Source: Fimbriimonadaceae bacterium
GTDB lineage: Bacteria > Armatimonadota > Fimbriimonadia > Fimbriimonadales > Fimbriimonadaceae
Assembly: GCA_019638775.1 (NCBI GenBank)
Contig: JAHBTD010000001.1
Location: 372,001 to 436,000, forward strand
Reading direction: 5' to 3'
Length of the DNA: 64,000 nucleotides
Below are positions 8,351 through 16,160 of this stretch, in pieces; position 1 is the stretch's first letter, and each line of letters opens with the position of its first letter. The notes below the pieces were generated by a model. It was not told where the DNA came from, searched no databases, and saw nothing but the letters and a program-made list of their open reading frames with translations. The translations under genes were made by a program, and so were the position numbers.

Positions 8351-8384
8351 AAAAGGCGTCCCGAAATATCGGGACGCCTTTTCT
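8351..8384 (+). terminator. Rho-independent terminator (probably bidirectional)
   Basis: A 14-bp perfect stem (AAAAGGCGTCCCGA / TCGGGACGCCTTTT) ends the rplJL operon. The A-rich left arm gives a T-run on the other strand, so it could also end the convergent RNHCP gene whose stop codon is at 8384. Confidence 0.92.
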
Positions 8385-8893
8385 TATGCCTCCTCATCAG
8401 ACCTCTGACCTTGGCGGTCCAATGGGAACGGGGGCATAGCGATCGGGCGCATCGCGAGCGAGACGAGCAGCACTTCGTTGTCGTCGGCAGCGATCCGATT
8501 TGACGATAATGCGCCGCAGTCGAGACAGCGATGAACGATCGCCCACTCTCCCTTACGCCGAACCCATACCGAAATCGGCTCCATGACCGCTCCACAATCA
8601 GCGGCGCGGTCACCCGGCTCAATGTCGAGATGGACCGAGTGCAGGCAGCTTGGGCAATGGTTGCGATGCTCGGTACCGCCGCCATCCCATGGTACTAACA
8701 TCCCACACTTACGGCAAGAGAAGCCAAGCAAGGCATCGGCCTTGCCTCCTGCCTCATTTACTCGCCTTTCCCAAACTCTTGAGGGTGTTATCGGTCCGCC
8801 TTCGCGACGCTCACGCGTGCGCAGCTTTGCGGCTTTCTTACGAATCTTTTTCTGTTTTTGGCGTTCAGAATCGTCTTGGGGACTCCAATTCAA
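8384..8893 (-). CDS. RNHCP domain-containing protein
   Basis: A 169-residue product. The N-terminal third is basic and rich in Gln/Lys/Arg (SERQKQKKIRKKAAKLRTRE). From about residue 75 it has the RNHCP family pattern: FSCRKCG, then the name-giving RNHCPSCLHSVHLD, then DRAADCGAVMEPI, then HRCLDCGALSSNRIAADDN, with three pairs of Cys that probably bind zinc. The function of RNHCP proteins is not established. The TTG at 8893 is taken as the start because AAGGAAGG lies 6 nt upstream; a frame extension to 8938 has no ribosome site. It converges on the rplL terminator. Confidence 0.85.
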   Translation of the reverse strand: MNWSPQDDSERQKQKKIRKKAAKLRTRERREGGPITPSRVWERRVNEAGGKADALLGFSCRKCGMLVPWDGGGTEHRNHCPSCLHSVHLDIEPGDRAADCGAVMEPISVWVRRKGEWAIVHRCLDCGALSSNRIAADDNEVLLVSLAMRPIAMPPFPLDRQGQRSDEEA

Positions 8894-9011
8894 GTGACCT
8901 TCCTTTTGGCCCCAAAAAGCGGGGCGGACAAGGCGCAATCATGCGCTCTTAAGAAGAATTAGGAAGTACCACGCCCGGCCACTCAAATGCCGGTGCTGGA
9001 GCCAATGGCTA

Positions 9012-9071
9012 TTAGCCGGCAAGAATGGACGAGGTGGCTGCGAATTCGGCGACTGATTTCTGTGTTGGCAT
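9012..9071 (-). other. Possible 19-codon mini-ORF upstream of the RNHCP gene
   Basis: In the 284-bp stretch between 8894 and the methyltransferase start, the minus strand has AGGAGAGGTT directly before ATG 9071 and a 19-codon frame that stops at 9012. The ribosome site is the best in the region. It could be a leader peptide for the RNHCP gene or chance. Nothing else is seen in this stretch. Confidence 0.25.
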
Positions 9072-9177
9072 AACCTCTCCTGTAAAGTAACGCTACTATA
9101 CCAAATCTTTTTGACTAGCGCCACCGTTTTGCCCCAGGTCGTGACAAAGGGGCCGAATGAACGAAGCCGCAATCTAA

Positions 9178-10158
9178 ATGCGGATGCGGTTCGTCCTTAG
9201 ACAAGAATTGATGCCCGACCATCTCTTGATTCAAGGCGACTCTCGTTCCATGCATGACTTGTCGGATGCATCGGTGCATCTGATCGTCACTTCCCCGCCG
9301 TACTGGCAGCTGAAGGACTACGGCCCGGACAATCAGATTGGATTCCACTCCGATTTTCACAGCTATATTGACGACTTGAATCAAGTCTGGTCGGAGTGCT
9401 TTCGCGTTCTACATGAAGGGTGTCGGATGTGCGTAAACATCGGCGACCAATTTGCACGATCTGTCTATTATGGACGGTATAAAATTATCTCTATCCAGAG
9501 CGAGATCATCCATTTTTGCGAGATGTTGGGCTTCGACTATATGGGCACAATCATCTGGCAAAAAGTTACTACTGTGAACACGACCGGTGGCGCGGTCGTG
9601 ATGGGTTCATTCCCCTATCCTCGAAACGGAATCGTGAAGATGGACTACGAGTACATCTTGCTTTTTAAGAAACCCGGGACAGCGCCAAGGCCGACGAAGG
9701 CGCAAAAGGAAGCTTCCGTACTCACCACGGAAGAGTGGAACAAGTACTTTTACGGCCACTGGAACTTCCCCGGAGTGCGTCATGCAAAGCACATTGCACC
9801 CTTCCCCGTTGAGCTGCCGAGGCGACTGATTAAGATGTTTTCTTTCGTTGGGGATACGGTGCTTGATCCGTTCGTGGGGAGTGGCACGACTTCGGTGGCG
9901 GCGGCTGAACTGGAGCGCGGGTCGGTTGGGTATGAGTTGAATCCTGAGTTTGTGGAGCAATGTCGGGAGCGCCTCGCCGACATGCAGAGCATAGAAATCC
10001 GGATTCAAGAGCCCCTAATTGAAAAGCCTGATCGACTTGTCCCCGAGAATGAAGCAAGCATAAAAATATCTAAGAAAAGGCAGAAAAATTTAGACAAAAC
10101 GAACGACCCTCGTCAAAACACTTACGGCTCTGTCATCACTTCCAAGACTCGAAAATAG
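9178..10158 (+). CDS. Site-specific DNA methyltransferase (beta class, probably N4-cytosine), orphan
   Basis: The 326-residue product carries the methyltransferase motifs in beta-class order: catalytic motif IV TSPPYWQLKDYG near residue 38 and the AdoMet-binding motif I DPFVGSGTTSVAAAELER near residue 228, with motif X-type residues at the end of the core. The SPPY form is typical of N4-cytosine enzymes, while N6-adenine enzymes usually have D/NPPY, so N4mC is an inference. The last 45 residues are Lys-rich and unlike the core. The start may instead be the ATG at 9211 (MPDHLLIQGDS). No endonuclease gene lies on either side. Role: genome marking or regulation rather than a complete restriction system. 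Confidence 0.9.
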   Translation: MRMRFVLRQELMPDHLLIQGDSRSMHDLSDASVHLIVTSPPYWQLKDYGPDNQIGFHSDFHSYIDDLNQVWSECFRVLHEGCRMCVNIGDQFARSVYYGRYKIISIQSEIIHFCEMLGFDYMGTIIWQKVTTVNTTGGAVVMGSFPYPRNGIVKMDYEYILLFKKPGTAPRPTKAQKEASVLTTEEWNKYFYGHWNFPGVRHAKHIAPFPVELPRRLIKMFSFVGDTVLDPFVGSGTTSVAAAELERGSVGYELNPEFVEQCRERLADMQSIEIRIQEPLIEKPDRLVPENEASIKISKKRQKNLDKTNDPRQNTYGSVITSKTRK

Positions 10159-10247
10159 GTTAACGCAGCTTTGAGACAATAGTGAAGGTGTGACTAAGGC
10201 AAAGCTGTTTAACCGCGAACGCGATGAATGACGTAATCTGGTGACCG

Positions 10248-11486
10248 ATGTCTCGACGAGAATGGCCTCTCCTATTCGCAATCTTCTTGGACCTTGTCGG
10301 GTTTGGGATGGCCTTTCCAGACATTCAACTGCGCGCCGAGCAGTTTGGACAAGAGCAAGGAGTTCGTGAGCCGATCCTCGGAATGATGATTGGCTTAGTT
10401 CTGGCGAGTTACTTTGGTGCCCAGATACTGGCCTCACCACGATGGGGCGTCCTCAGTGATCGGATAGGGCGTAAGCCAGTGCTTATCATCTGCACGGCGT
10501 TTTCTGCGCTCTCGATGCTTGTCTATGCTTTTGCTGGCTCGATCTGGATCATTCTGCTCAGCCGAGTTTTTGCCGGACTTGCCGCGGCAAACGTTGTGGT
10601 AGGGCAGGCTTACATCGCCGACGTCACCCCGGAAAAGGGGCGCGCCGCTGCTATGGGGCGTGTGGGGGCTGCAATTTCGGCTGGACTGATTGTTGGACCG
10701 GCGGTTGGTGGTTTTCTCGCTCATCTTGGCGGCAACTATCTAATGGGGTTAGTTGCCGCGAGTGCATCGACGCTGAGTCTCCTATGGATCTGGCTAGGCG
10801 TCCCCGGGCACAAGCCGACAGAAGAGCGAAGACCAGGCAAGAACCCGGTCATTGACCTTCGGCTTCTAAAAGAATTCCCCTCTCTCAAGGGCTTCATCGG
10901 TGTCATTGCCGTGAGCTGGTTTGCACTTGCGTGCTTGGAAGGGACATTTGGGCGCTTGATCAAAAGTAAGCTCGGTTATGGTCAGCAAGAGTTCGGCATC
11001 ATTTTTAGTTATGAGGCACTGCTCGGCGTTGTTGTAAGTGGACTGCTGCTTGGCTGGATTACCAGACGTTTCCCGAACGAGCGTGGGCTGCTAAGGTGGG
11101 GGTTTCTTGTGCAAGGGTTGGGGCTTGGGTTGATGCCCTTTGCTAAAGAGATCGCGGGTGACTGGAGCAGTTTGCCTATCCCTGGCCCCTTTATGTATTT
11201 GCTCCTGACGAGCACGGTCTACGGTCTTGGCATCGCCATTACAGGGCCGATGATCAATTCGATATGCAGTCATCTCACCCCCGACAACAGGCAAGGAGAG
11301 CTTTTTGGGCTGATGCAGGCGACACGCTCGATTGGATTCCTTCTTGGGCCGATCTTGGGAGGGATTCTCTTTGACATCGTCCACGAATCGCCCTACCTGC
11401 TCGCGGGTTTGGTGTGTGTGTTGGCGCTGATCATTCTGCCTGACCCCGTTAAGGCGAGGGCCAACCCAAGTCCCGATCCCGCCTAA
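10248..11486 (+). CDS. MFS transporter (TetA/Bmr-like multidrug efflux type)
   Basis: The 412-residue protein has about 12 hydrophobic helices. The cytoplasmic loop between helices 2 and 3 carries MFS motif A (GVLSDRIGRKPVL), and helix 5 carries the antiporter motif C (GPAVGGFLAHLG) typical of drug:H+ antiporters of the TetA/Bmr group. The substrate cannot be read from the sequence. No regulator lies beside it. There is no Shine-Dalgarno; TAATCT lies 8 nt before the ATG, consistent with a leaderless transcript. ubiX follows after 42 nt with its own -10-like element, so the two are probably transcribed separately. Confidence 0.92.
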   Translation: MSRREWPLLFAIFLDLVGFGMAFPDIQLRAEQFGQEQGVREPILGMMIGLVLASYFGAQILASPRWGVLSDRIGRKPVLIICTAFSALSMLVYAFAGSIWIILLSRVFAGLAAANVVVGQAYIADVTPEKGRAAAMGRVGAAISAGLIVGPAVGGFLAHLGGNYLMGLVAASASTLSLLWIWLGVPGHKPTEERRPGKNPVIDLRLLKEFPSLKGFIGVIAVSWFALACLEGTFGRLIKSKLGYGQQEFGIIFSYEALLGVVVSGLLLGWITRRFPNERGLLRWGFLVQGLGLGLMPFAKEIAGDWSSLPIPGPFMYLLLTSTVYGLGIAITGPMINSICSHLTPDNRQGELFGLMQATRSIGFLLGPILGGILFDIVHESPYLLAGLVCVLALIILPDPVKARANPSPDPA

Positions 11487-11528
11487 TTCTAAACCTGCCG
11501 TGCGTCGCAGGACGTACACTTATGCTGT

Positions 11529-12140
11529 ATGAGCACAGGTCGATTGGTGGTTGCAGTTACGGGCGGGAGTGGGGCGATTTATGCCCAACGGTTCTTGCAA
11601 CAGGTTGCGGAGTGCTATGAGCATATCTTTCTGATGTTGAGCGCTCAGGCTGTACAGGTTGCTCAGACCGAGCTTCGTATCAGCATTGATAAGGCAAATT
11701 TCAGCACCGAATCATGGTTGGGTAAAGAGTTTCCAAATATCACGCTCTGCGATGACAAAGACTATTTCACACCCCCGGCAAGTGGCTCGTTCCAGCATGA
11801 CGGCATGGTGATTGTGCCTTGTTCGATGGGAACGATCGGGCGGATTGCGAACGGGATCAGCGACAACCTGATCAGTCGGTCGGCAGATGTTTGCCTGAAG
11901 GAGGGCAGGAAGCTGATTGTGGTGCCGAGGGAGATGCCCTGGAACCTGATTATGCTGCGCAACCTCACCCAGCTTGCCGAGGCGGGCGGAACGGTGCTGC
12001 CGGCTTGTCCGGCTTGGTACACGAATCCGGGGTCGCTGGAGGAGTTGGCCGATACGGTGGTCGCGCGGATTCTTCAATCCTTGGGATTGAGGCAGGATTT
12101 GATGAAGGAGTGGATGGGGGAAGTAGGGATTGATGATTGA
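11529..12140 (+). CDS. ubiX: Flavin prenyltransferase UbiX
   Basis: UbiX makes prenylated FMN, the cofactor of UbiD-type decarboxylases. The 203-residue product has the flavoprotein fold signatures VVAVTGGSGAIYAQR at the N-terminus, VIVPCSMGTIGRIANGISDNL in the middle, and the LIVVPREMPWNLIMLRNL segment with the conserved PREMP motif. Length is normal. No ubiD lies in the window. There is no Shine-Dalgarno; TACACT lies 8 nt upstream of the ATG. The last codons (Gly-Ile-Asp-Asp) and the stop lie inside a GATTGAT tandem repeat, so the C-terminus has been shaped by repeat expansion. Confidence 0.94.
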   Translation: MSTGRLVVAVTGGSGAIYAQRFLQQVAECYEHIFLMLSAQAVQVAQTELRISIDKANFSTESWLGKEFPNITLCDDKDYFTPPASGSFQHDGMVIVPCSMGTIGRIANGISDNLISRSADVCLKEGRKLIVVPREMPWNLIMLRNLTQLAEAGGTVLPACPAWYTNPGSLEELADTVVARILQSLGLRQDLMKEWMGEVGIDD

Positions 12141-12162
12141 TGATTGATGATTGATGATTGAT
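12128..12162 (+). repeat. Heptanucleotide tandem repeat (GATTGAT) x5
   Basis: Five perfect head-to-tail copies of GATTGAT, then a decayed sixth. The array covers the ubiX stop codon (12138-12140) and runs into the intergenic gap. Confidence 0.97.
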
Positions 12163-12185
12163 GATTCTAGTGAGAAGTGTTCCCT

Positions 12186-12262
12186 CTGCAATCTGCAATC
12201 TGCAATCTGCAATCTGCAATCTGCAATCTGCAATCTGCAATCTGCAATCTGCAATCTGCAAT
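12186..12262 (+). repeat. Heptanucleotide tandem repeat (CTGCAAT) x11
   Basis: Eleven perfect head-to-tail copies of CTGCAAT (77 bp). On the minus strand the unit reads ATTGCAG, or GATTGCA when shifted, which shares GATTG with the neighbouring GATTGAT array. It abuts the stop codon (12263-12265) of the convergent SDR gene. Confidence 0.98.
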
Positions 12263-13183
12263 CTAAATGAGTTGCTCCAACGCCTGCCTAAGCGTTGGGA
12301 ACTGGAACCTGTAGCCTGCTTGGAGGGCCTTTTCTGCGCTGGCGCGAGTGCTGGCAACCGCTGGCTCTGTAGTCGGTCCGCCCAGCTTTTCCAAAAGCCG
12401 AACGGCAAACCAAGGCACCGGAGGAGACCACGGCCTTCTGGCGGCGCGCCGAAGCTCAAACATGAAGTCGCGGTTGCGTTCCGGGGCGGGGGCGACAGTG
12501 TTGATCGGGCCATGAATCTCAGGATTCTCCAACGACCAAAGGACGATGCCGGTCAGGTCGTCGATGTGAATCCAGCTGAGCCACTGCTTGCCGTCGCCGA
12601 GGTGTCCGCCGAGGAACCATCGGGTCAGCTTGAGGAGGAGGTCGAAAGCGCCTCCACCTTCGCCGAGGACCACGCCAATGCGGGGCTGGACGAGCCGCGT
12701 CGCAGGGAGCGAGAAATCGGTGGCGGCCTTTTCCCAGGCGATGGTGGTCATCGCCAGAAAGTCGTCGCCGAGCCTTGAGTCTTCGTTCTGAAGCTGGTCT
12801 CCTGCGTCTCCGTAGATGCCGACAGCACTGGCGTTGATCCACACAGGCGGCGAGGTCTTACAGGCCAGAATGGCTTCGCCGATCGCGCGGGTTGGGTCTA
12901 CGCGCGAACTGACGATCAATTCTCGATAAGCGAGAGTCCAGCGCTTGGCGACGGGCGCGCCGGAGAGATTGATGACGGCGGCGGCTCCTTCAAGTTCGCT
13001 CGCCCATTCGCCGACGGTCTTGCCATCCCAGCGGACCTCACGCGCTCCCGCAACGGGCTTATATTTACGGCTTAGCGCGACAACTTCGTAGCCAGATGCG
13101 TGTAGGTGTTTCGCAATAGCACGACCCAGAAAACCGGTTGCACCGGCGATCACGATTTTGCCTTTGGAAACCTCTTCGGACAT
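12263..13183 (-). CDS. TIGR01777-family SDR epimerase (YfcH-like NAD-dependent nucleotide-sugar epimerase family)
   Basis: The 306-residue extended short-chain dehydrogenase has an N-terminal NAD(P) Rossmann motif (IVIAGATGFLGRAIAKHL), then VINLSGAPVAKRW, which is the hallmark of the TIGR01777/YfcH group, then NASAVGIYGD with the catalytic Tyr, and PRIGVVLGEGGGAF. The substrate for this group is unknown. The ATG at 13183 (MSEEVSKGKIVIAG) is chosen because it gives the usual N-terminus and has AAGG 7 nt upstream. Its stop codon abuts the heptamer array shared with the convergent ubiX. Confidence 0.9.
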   Translation of the reverse strand: MSEEVSKGKIVIAGATGFLGRAIAKHLHASGYEVVALSRKYKPVAGAREVRWDGKTVGEWASELEGAAAVINLSGAPVAKRWTLAYRELIVSSRVDPTRAIGEAILACKTSPPVWINASAVGIYGDAGDQLQNEDSRLGDDFLAMTTIAWEKAATDFSLPATRLVQPRIGVVLGEGGGAFDLLLKLTRWFLGGHLGDGKQWLSWIHIDDLTGIVLWSLENPEIHGPINTVAPAPERNRDFMFELRRAARRPWSPPVPWFAVRLLEKLGGPTTEPAVASTRASAEKALQAGYRFQFPTLRQALEQLI

Positions 13184-13235
13184 AAGCAACCTTATTCTTG
13201 CATGAATGGAAGGCGACACAGCCTGTGGAAAGCAT

Positions 13236-15479
13236 CTACGAGTGAACCGTCAGCTTGGGCTTCAGCCGTGACCAGAGGGCTTCCATCAGTTCGGGATCGT
13301 CTTCGGGGATGTCTTCGAGGACGCCCTCCAGCCCTTGCAGGCTGGGATCGCGCAGCCGCTCTTGGGGGAAAAGGGCGATTCTCTCGCCGGCCGGGACCTC
13401 CTGACGGAAGGGCTGACCTTTCAGCCCCGCCATGAGAACCTCGCCAAAATTCAGCCCAAGCTGGCTGATGGCGGCGTGCATAGGCACGGGACGGCAGTTA
13501 AACTCCACGAAGAACGCTTCGCCATCTTCCCGCACGATCGCGCTGAATCCCGCAAAGCCGGAGTAGCGGACCTCGATGCAATACCGCTCCGCCATCCGTC
13601 GTAGCGTTGGATTGTCGACAATTAAGCCAACGGTAGAGGGCCCAAGCTCGGGGTTGCGACGCTCCTTGAGGAAGGTGAAACCTTCGATGACCCGGCCTTC
13701 GTAGGCGTAGAGCGTGAAGACCTGCTCCGGCCCGGCGATGTATTTGGACACGCACCATGCACCGGAGATGTTGGCAACAGCCCGCCTGATCTCTTCTTCG
13801 GAATGGCAGATGGCAACGCCTACGCCGCCACTGCCGAAGTCTGGCTTGACCACTACCGGGTAGCCGTGCTCAACCGTGAAGGCCAACGCATCTTTCACGC
13901 TGGTGCAGCTTGTCCAAGCCGGGAGCTGCACGCCCGCCCTGGCGGCAATAGACATCTGGCGAATCTTCCCTTCGAGGCCCGCGAAGGTGCTGGGAGCGCC
14001 GATTGATCGGCGGAGCAGCTCGATCTCCCAGCGCGATGCCCCTTCTCTCTCAGCGCGCACAGCATACTCGCGAAGCAGCCGGACGGTGCGGTCATCACCG
14101 GGGACCACCACATCCGGCAAAGACTCGCGGATTGCTTCGCTCAGCTCAAAGAAGGCGTTAGTCTGTCTGGGCGATGGCCTGGGGATAAAGCTATTCCGGA
14201 AGCGGCTCTTTGCCACCAGCGACGTGGGCGGAGCGCAGACATCAACCTCCCACCCGGATTTTTCAAACATCGCAGGCAGACGCGCGGCCCCATACCAATA
14301 TTCATCGACGCAGAAGAGCAGAAGCCTCTTCGGGTTCGCCTTGTCGAATGTGGGGGGATTGGGGATCGGCTTCTCCCATAGATTGACACCGGCAAGCTCC
14401 GGCGGCATGGGCGTGTCGATGGCCTGCCAAAACGAGCGGAGCAATTCGGGATCGTTCGTTGGCATAAACTCGGGAACACCCTCAAGTCCTTCAAGCTTGG
14501 GGTCTCGCTCGCGCTCTTGGGGAAAGAGCACGACCTTGCCGGTGATTCCACTGTTCGGGGCGACGCGCTCACCCCGAAGCGCTTTCGTCAGCGCACCTGG
14601 CAGGTCTATTCCGAGGAGACTCGCCGCCATGCCGACGGGAGTCGCCCGGCTGTTGACCTCCATGAAGCGTCCGACCCCTTTCTCGTCCAGGATGAAGCCC
14701 ATCGAGCCAAATCCCGTATAGCCAACCTCATTCACAAATCGTTCGATATGCTCGACCAATCGGGGCTGGTGGATGATCTCCGCGACCGTGGTCTTGCCGC
14801 GATTGTCACGGACACGGTCGAAGATGAAGGCCTCAAGCAACTCCCCTTCATAAGCGATGAAGGCGGAGGAGATGGACTTGCCTTTAGCGAATTCGCAAAC
14901 GTTCCAAGTCCCATTGAGGGTCTTCACTTCTCGGATGATGTCGTCTTCGCTGTAACAGAACTTGACGCCTCTGCCGCCTGTTCCGATGTCAGTTTTGAGC
15001 ACCACGGGGTATCCGTGTTCTTCGGCAAATTGGAGGGCATCGAGGGCAAGGTTTGCGGGCCGCCACGCCGGTGCAGGAATGCCGACCCTGTCGGCAATCT
15101 CCATTTGGGCTCTCTTGAGCTCAAGCTTGGCGTAGAATTCAGGGTTTCCGCAGGACCGACGGATCACGTCGAGCTCCCACTGGGGAGCTTTGTTCTGAAC
15201 TCCAAGCTCGTAGTAGACGTGAAGCAGCGAAGTCGAAGAATCGTCGCCGGGGATGATGAAGTCGGGTCGGGAATCGGCAAGCACGAGGCCAAACTGAGCG
15301 ATGGGACCCGGGTCAGGCTTTCTGATTCCTTGCGGCAGAAAACGATCCTTGTAGCGGGTGCGGGAGATATGCGTACCAATCGGGCTGGATACGTGAACCT
15401 CCCAGCCCAAGTTCTTGAGCAATCTCGGCATGTGCGCGATGCCCAGCCAACCTTCCATGCAGTAAACGAGGGCTTTCAT
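13236..15479 (-). CDS. Tandem ATP-grasp protein (two fused ATP-grasp modules)
   Basis: The 747-residue protein contains the same layout twice. Module 1 (about residues 1-365) starts MKALVYCMEGWLGIAHMPRLLKNLGWEV, has the ATP-grasp glycine loop VVLKTDIGTGGRGV and the metal-binding end FMEVNSRATPVGM. Module 2 (about 385-747) starts LLLFCVDEYWYGAARLPAMFEKSGWEV, has VVVKPDFGSGGVGV and FVEFNCRPVPMH. Both end with a matching block (KVVLFPQERERDPKLEGLEG and IALFPQERLRDPSLQGLEG). Lys and Glu/Asn residues used for ATP and Mg binding appear intact in both. ATP-grasp enzymes usually ligate a carboxylate to an amine or thiol; the substrate here is unknown. It stands alone, with no biosynthetic neighbours. 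Confidence 0.88.
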   Translation of the reverse strand: MKALVYCMEGWLGIAHMPRLLKNLGWEVHVSSPIGTHISRTRYKDRFLPQGIRKPDPGPIAQFGLVLADSRPDFIIPGDDSSTSLLHVYYELGVQNKAPQWELDVIRRSCGNPEFYAKLELKRAQMEIADRVGIPAPAWRPANLALDALQFAEEHGYPVVLKTDIGTGGRGVKFCYSEDDIIREVKTLNGTWNVCEFAKGKSISSAFIAYEGELLEAFIFDRVRDNRGKTTVAEIIHQPRLVEHIERFVNEVGYTGFGSMGFILDEKGVGRFMEVNSRATPVGMAASLLGIDLPGALTKALRGERVAPNSGITGKVVLFPQERERDPKLEGLEGVPEFMPTNDPELLRSFWQAIDTPMPPELAGVNLWEKPIPNPPTFDKANPKRLLLFCVDEYWYGAARLPAMFEKSGWEVDVCAPPTSLVAKSRFRNSFIPRPSPRQTNAFFELSEAIRESLPDVVVPGDDRTVRLLREYAVRAEREGASRWEIELLRRSIGAPSTFAGLEGKIRQMSIAARAGVQLPAWTSCTSVKDALAFTVEHGYPVVVKPDFGSGGVGVAICHSEEEIRRAVANISGAWCVSKYIAGPEQVFTLYAYEGRVIEGFTFLKERRNPELGPSTVGLIVDNPTLRRMAERYCIEVRYSGFAGFSAIVREDGEAFFVEFNCRPVPMHAAISQLGLNFGEVLMAGLKGQPFRQEVPAGERIALFPQERLRDPSLQGLEGVLEDIPEDDPELMEALWSRLKPKLTVHS

Positions 15480-15571
15480 GTTTGATGGGTTGTACTCGTC
15501 GGAGCCATGTTCCTAAGGCTACCAAGAAACATACGCATCGCACTCGCTCAAATTCCGCGTATTATCATTTC

Positions 15572-15931
15572 ATGCTTGGATATCTCTTTGGTTTTGGCTC
15601 CATTCCCCGCTACGAACCTACCGCAAATCCTACGCCTGGCAAGAATATTTTTCCCGACAGCAATGCGATTGAGATGGAGCGCAGGATTGAAAACCTGGAA
15701 CTCGCTTGTGCAGGGCTATGGCACCTTCTTAAGCATCATCACGGCTACACCGACGAGCAGCTTGTCCTTGCCGTGCAGGCCGTCGACGAAATGGATGGCG
15801 TTCGGGATGGAAAGATCACGAAGAGGCTCGCGAACTGCCCTCACTGCGGCAGACAACTGCTTACTCGGGCGCGCAACCGGTGTGCCTGGTGCGGCGCTGA
15901 TCTGCCAGCACAGCCCTTTACTGGAGCGTGA
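15572..15931 (+). CDS. Small zinc-ribbon protein
   Basis: A 119-residue product. The C-terminal 30 residues hold a double CxxC zinc ribbon (CPHCGRQLLTRARNRCAWCG). The preceding part has a probable helix (EMERRIENLELACAGLWHLL). The function is not recognised. The chosen ATG is preceded by TATTAT six bases upstream and by no Shine-Dalgarno, so the mRNA is probably leaderless; a longer frame to 15482 would overlap the divergent gene's 5' region and has no support. A small membrane protein gene follows after 11 nt. Confidence 0.75.
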   Translation: MLGYLFGFGSIPRYEPTANPTPGKNIFPDSNAIEMERRIENLELACAGLWHLLKHHHGYTDEQLVLAVQAVDEMDGVRDGKITKRLANCPHCGRQLLTRARNRCAWCGADLPAQPFTGA

Positions 15932-15942
15932 GAAGTGGTTCG

Positions 15943-16155
15943 ATGAGCGACAGTGATCGTATCAATCTGGCGCAGCTGATATTCTTTGTACTGTCTATTA
16001 TCTGCTTGTTCATGACGCTTTCACAATGGCGAACCTACCGTGACCAAGAGGATGAGATCCGGCGACATCGGCTGTTGCTGTTCTATTTCTGTTTGTCAGT
16101 CCTCTTCCTGTTTCTGATGATCTGGGTCAAGCCATTCTTCAGCGCTCTTGGCTAA
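15943..16155 (+). CDS. Small membrane protein with two transmembrane helices
   Basis: A 70-residue product. Two hydrophobic segments (LAQLIFFVLSIICLFMTL and LLLFYFCLSVLFLFLMIWV) are separated by a charged loop (RTYRDQEDEIRRHR). The ATG at 15943 has GAGAAG upstream; a GTG at 15928 overlapping the previous stop is an alternative. It probably forms a two-gene unit with the zinc-ribbon gene. It converges on trhO with a 5-nt gap. The function is unknown. Confidence 0.65.
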   Translation: MSDSDRINLAQLIFFVLSIICLFMTLSQWRTYRDQEDEIRRHRLLLFYFCLSVLFLFLMIWVKPFFSALG

Positions 16156-16160
16156 GCGGC

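Noticed and set aside
9178-10158. Complete restriction-modification system
   Set aside because: Only the methyltransferase is present; no nuclease-like frame lies in the flanking 5 kb.
10166-10207. Weak hairpin (CAGCTTTG/CAAAGCTG) after the methyltransferase gene as terminator
   Set aside because: The loop is 26 nt and the T-run is only three bases, so support is too weak to annotate.
12128-12262. CRISPR array
   Set aside because: The unit is 7 bp with no spacers and no cas genes.
12158-12778. Plus-strand frame through the CTGCAAT array with Ala-Ile-Cys-Asn-Leu-Gln-Ser repeats
   Set aside because: The repeat protein is only the translation of the 7-bp repeat, and the rest is antisense to a well-supported epimerase gene.
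14517-15485. Plus-strand 322-codon frame
   Set aside because: It lies wholly antisense to the tandem ATP-grasp gene, whose both halves show clear family motifs.
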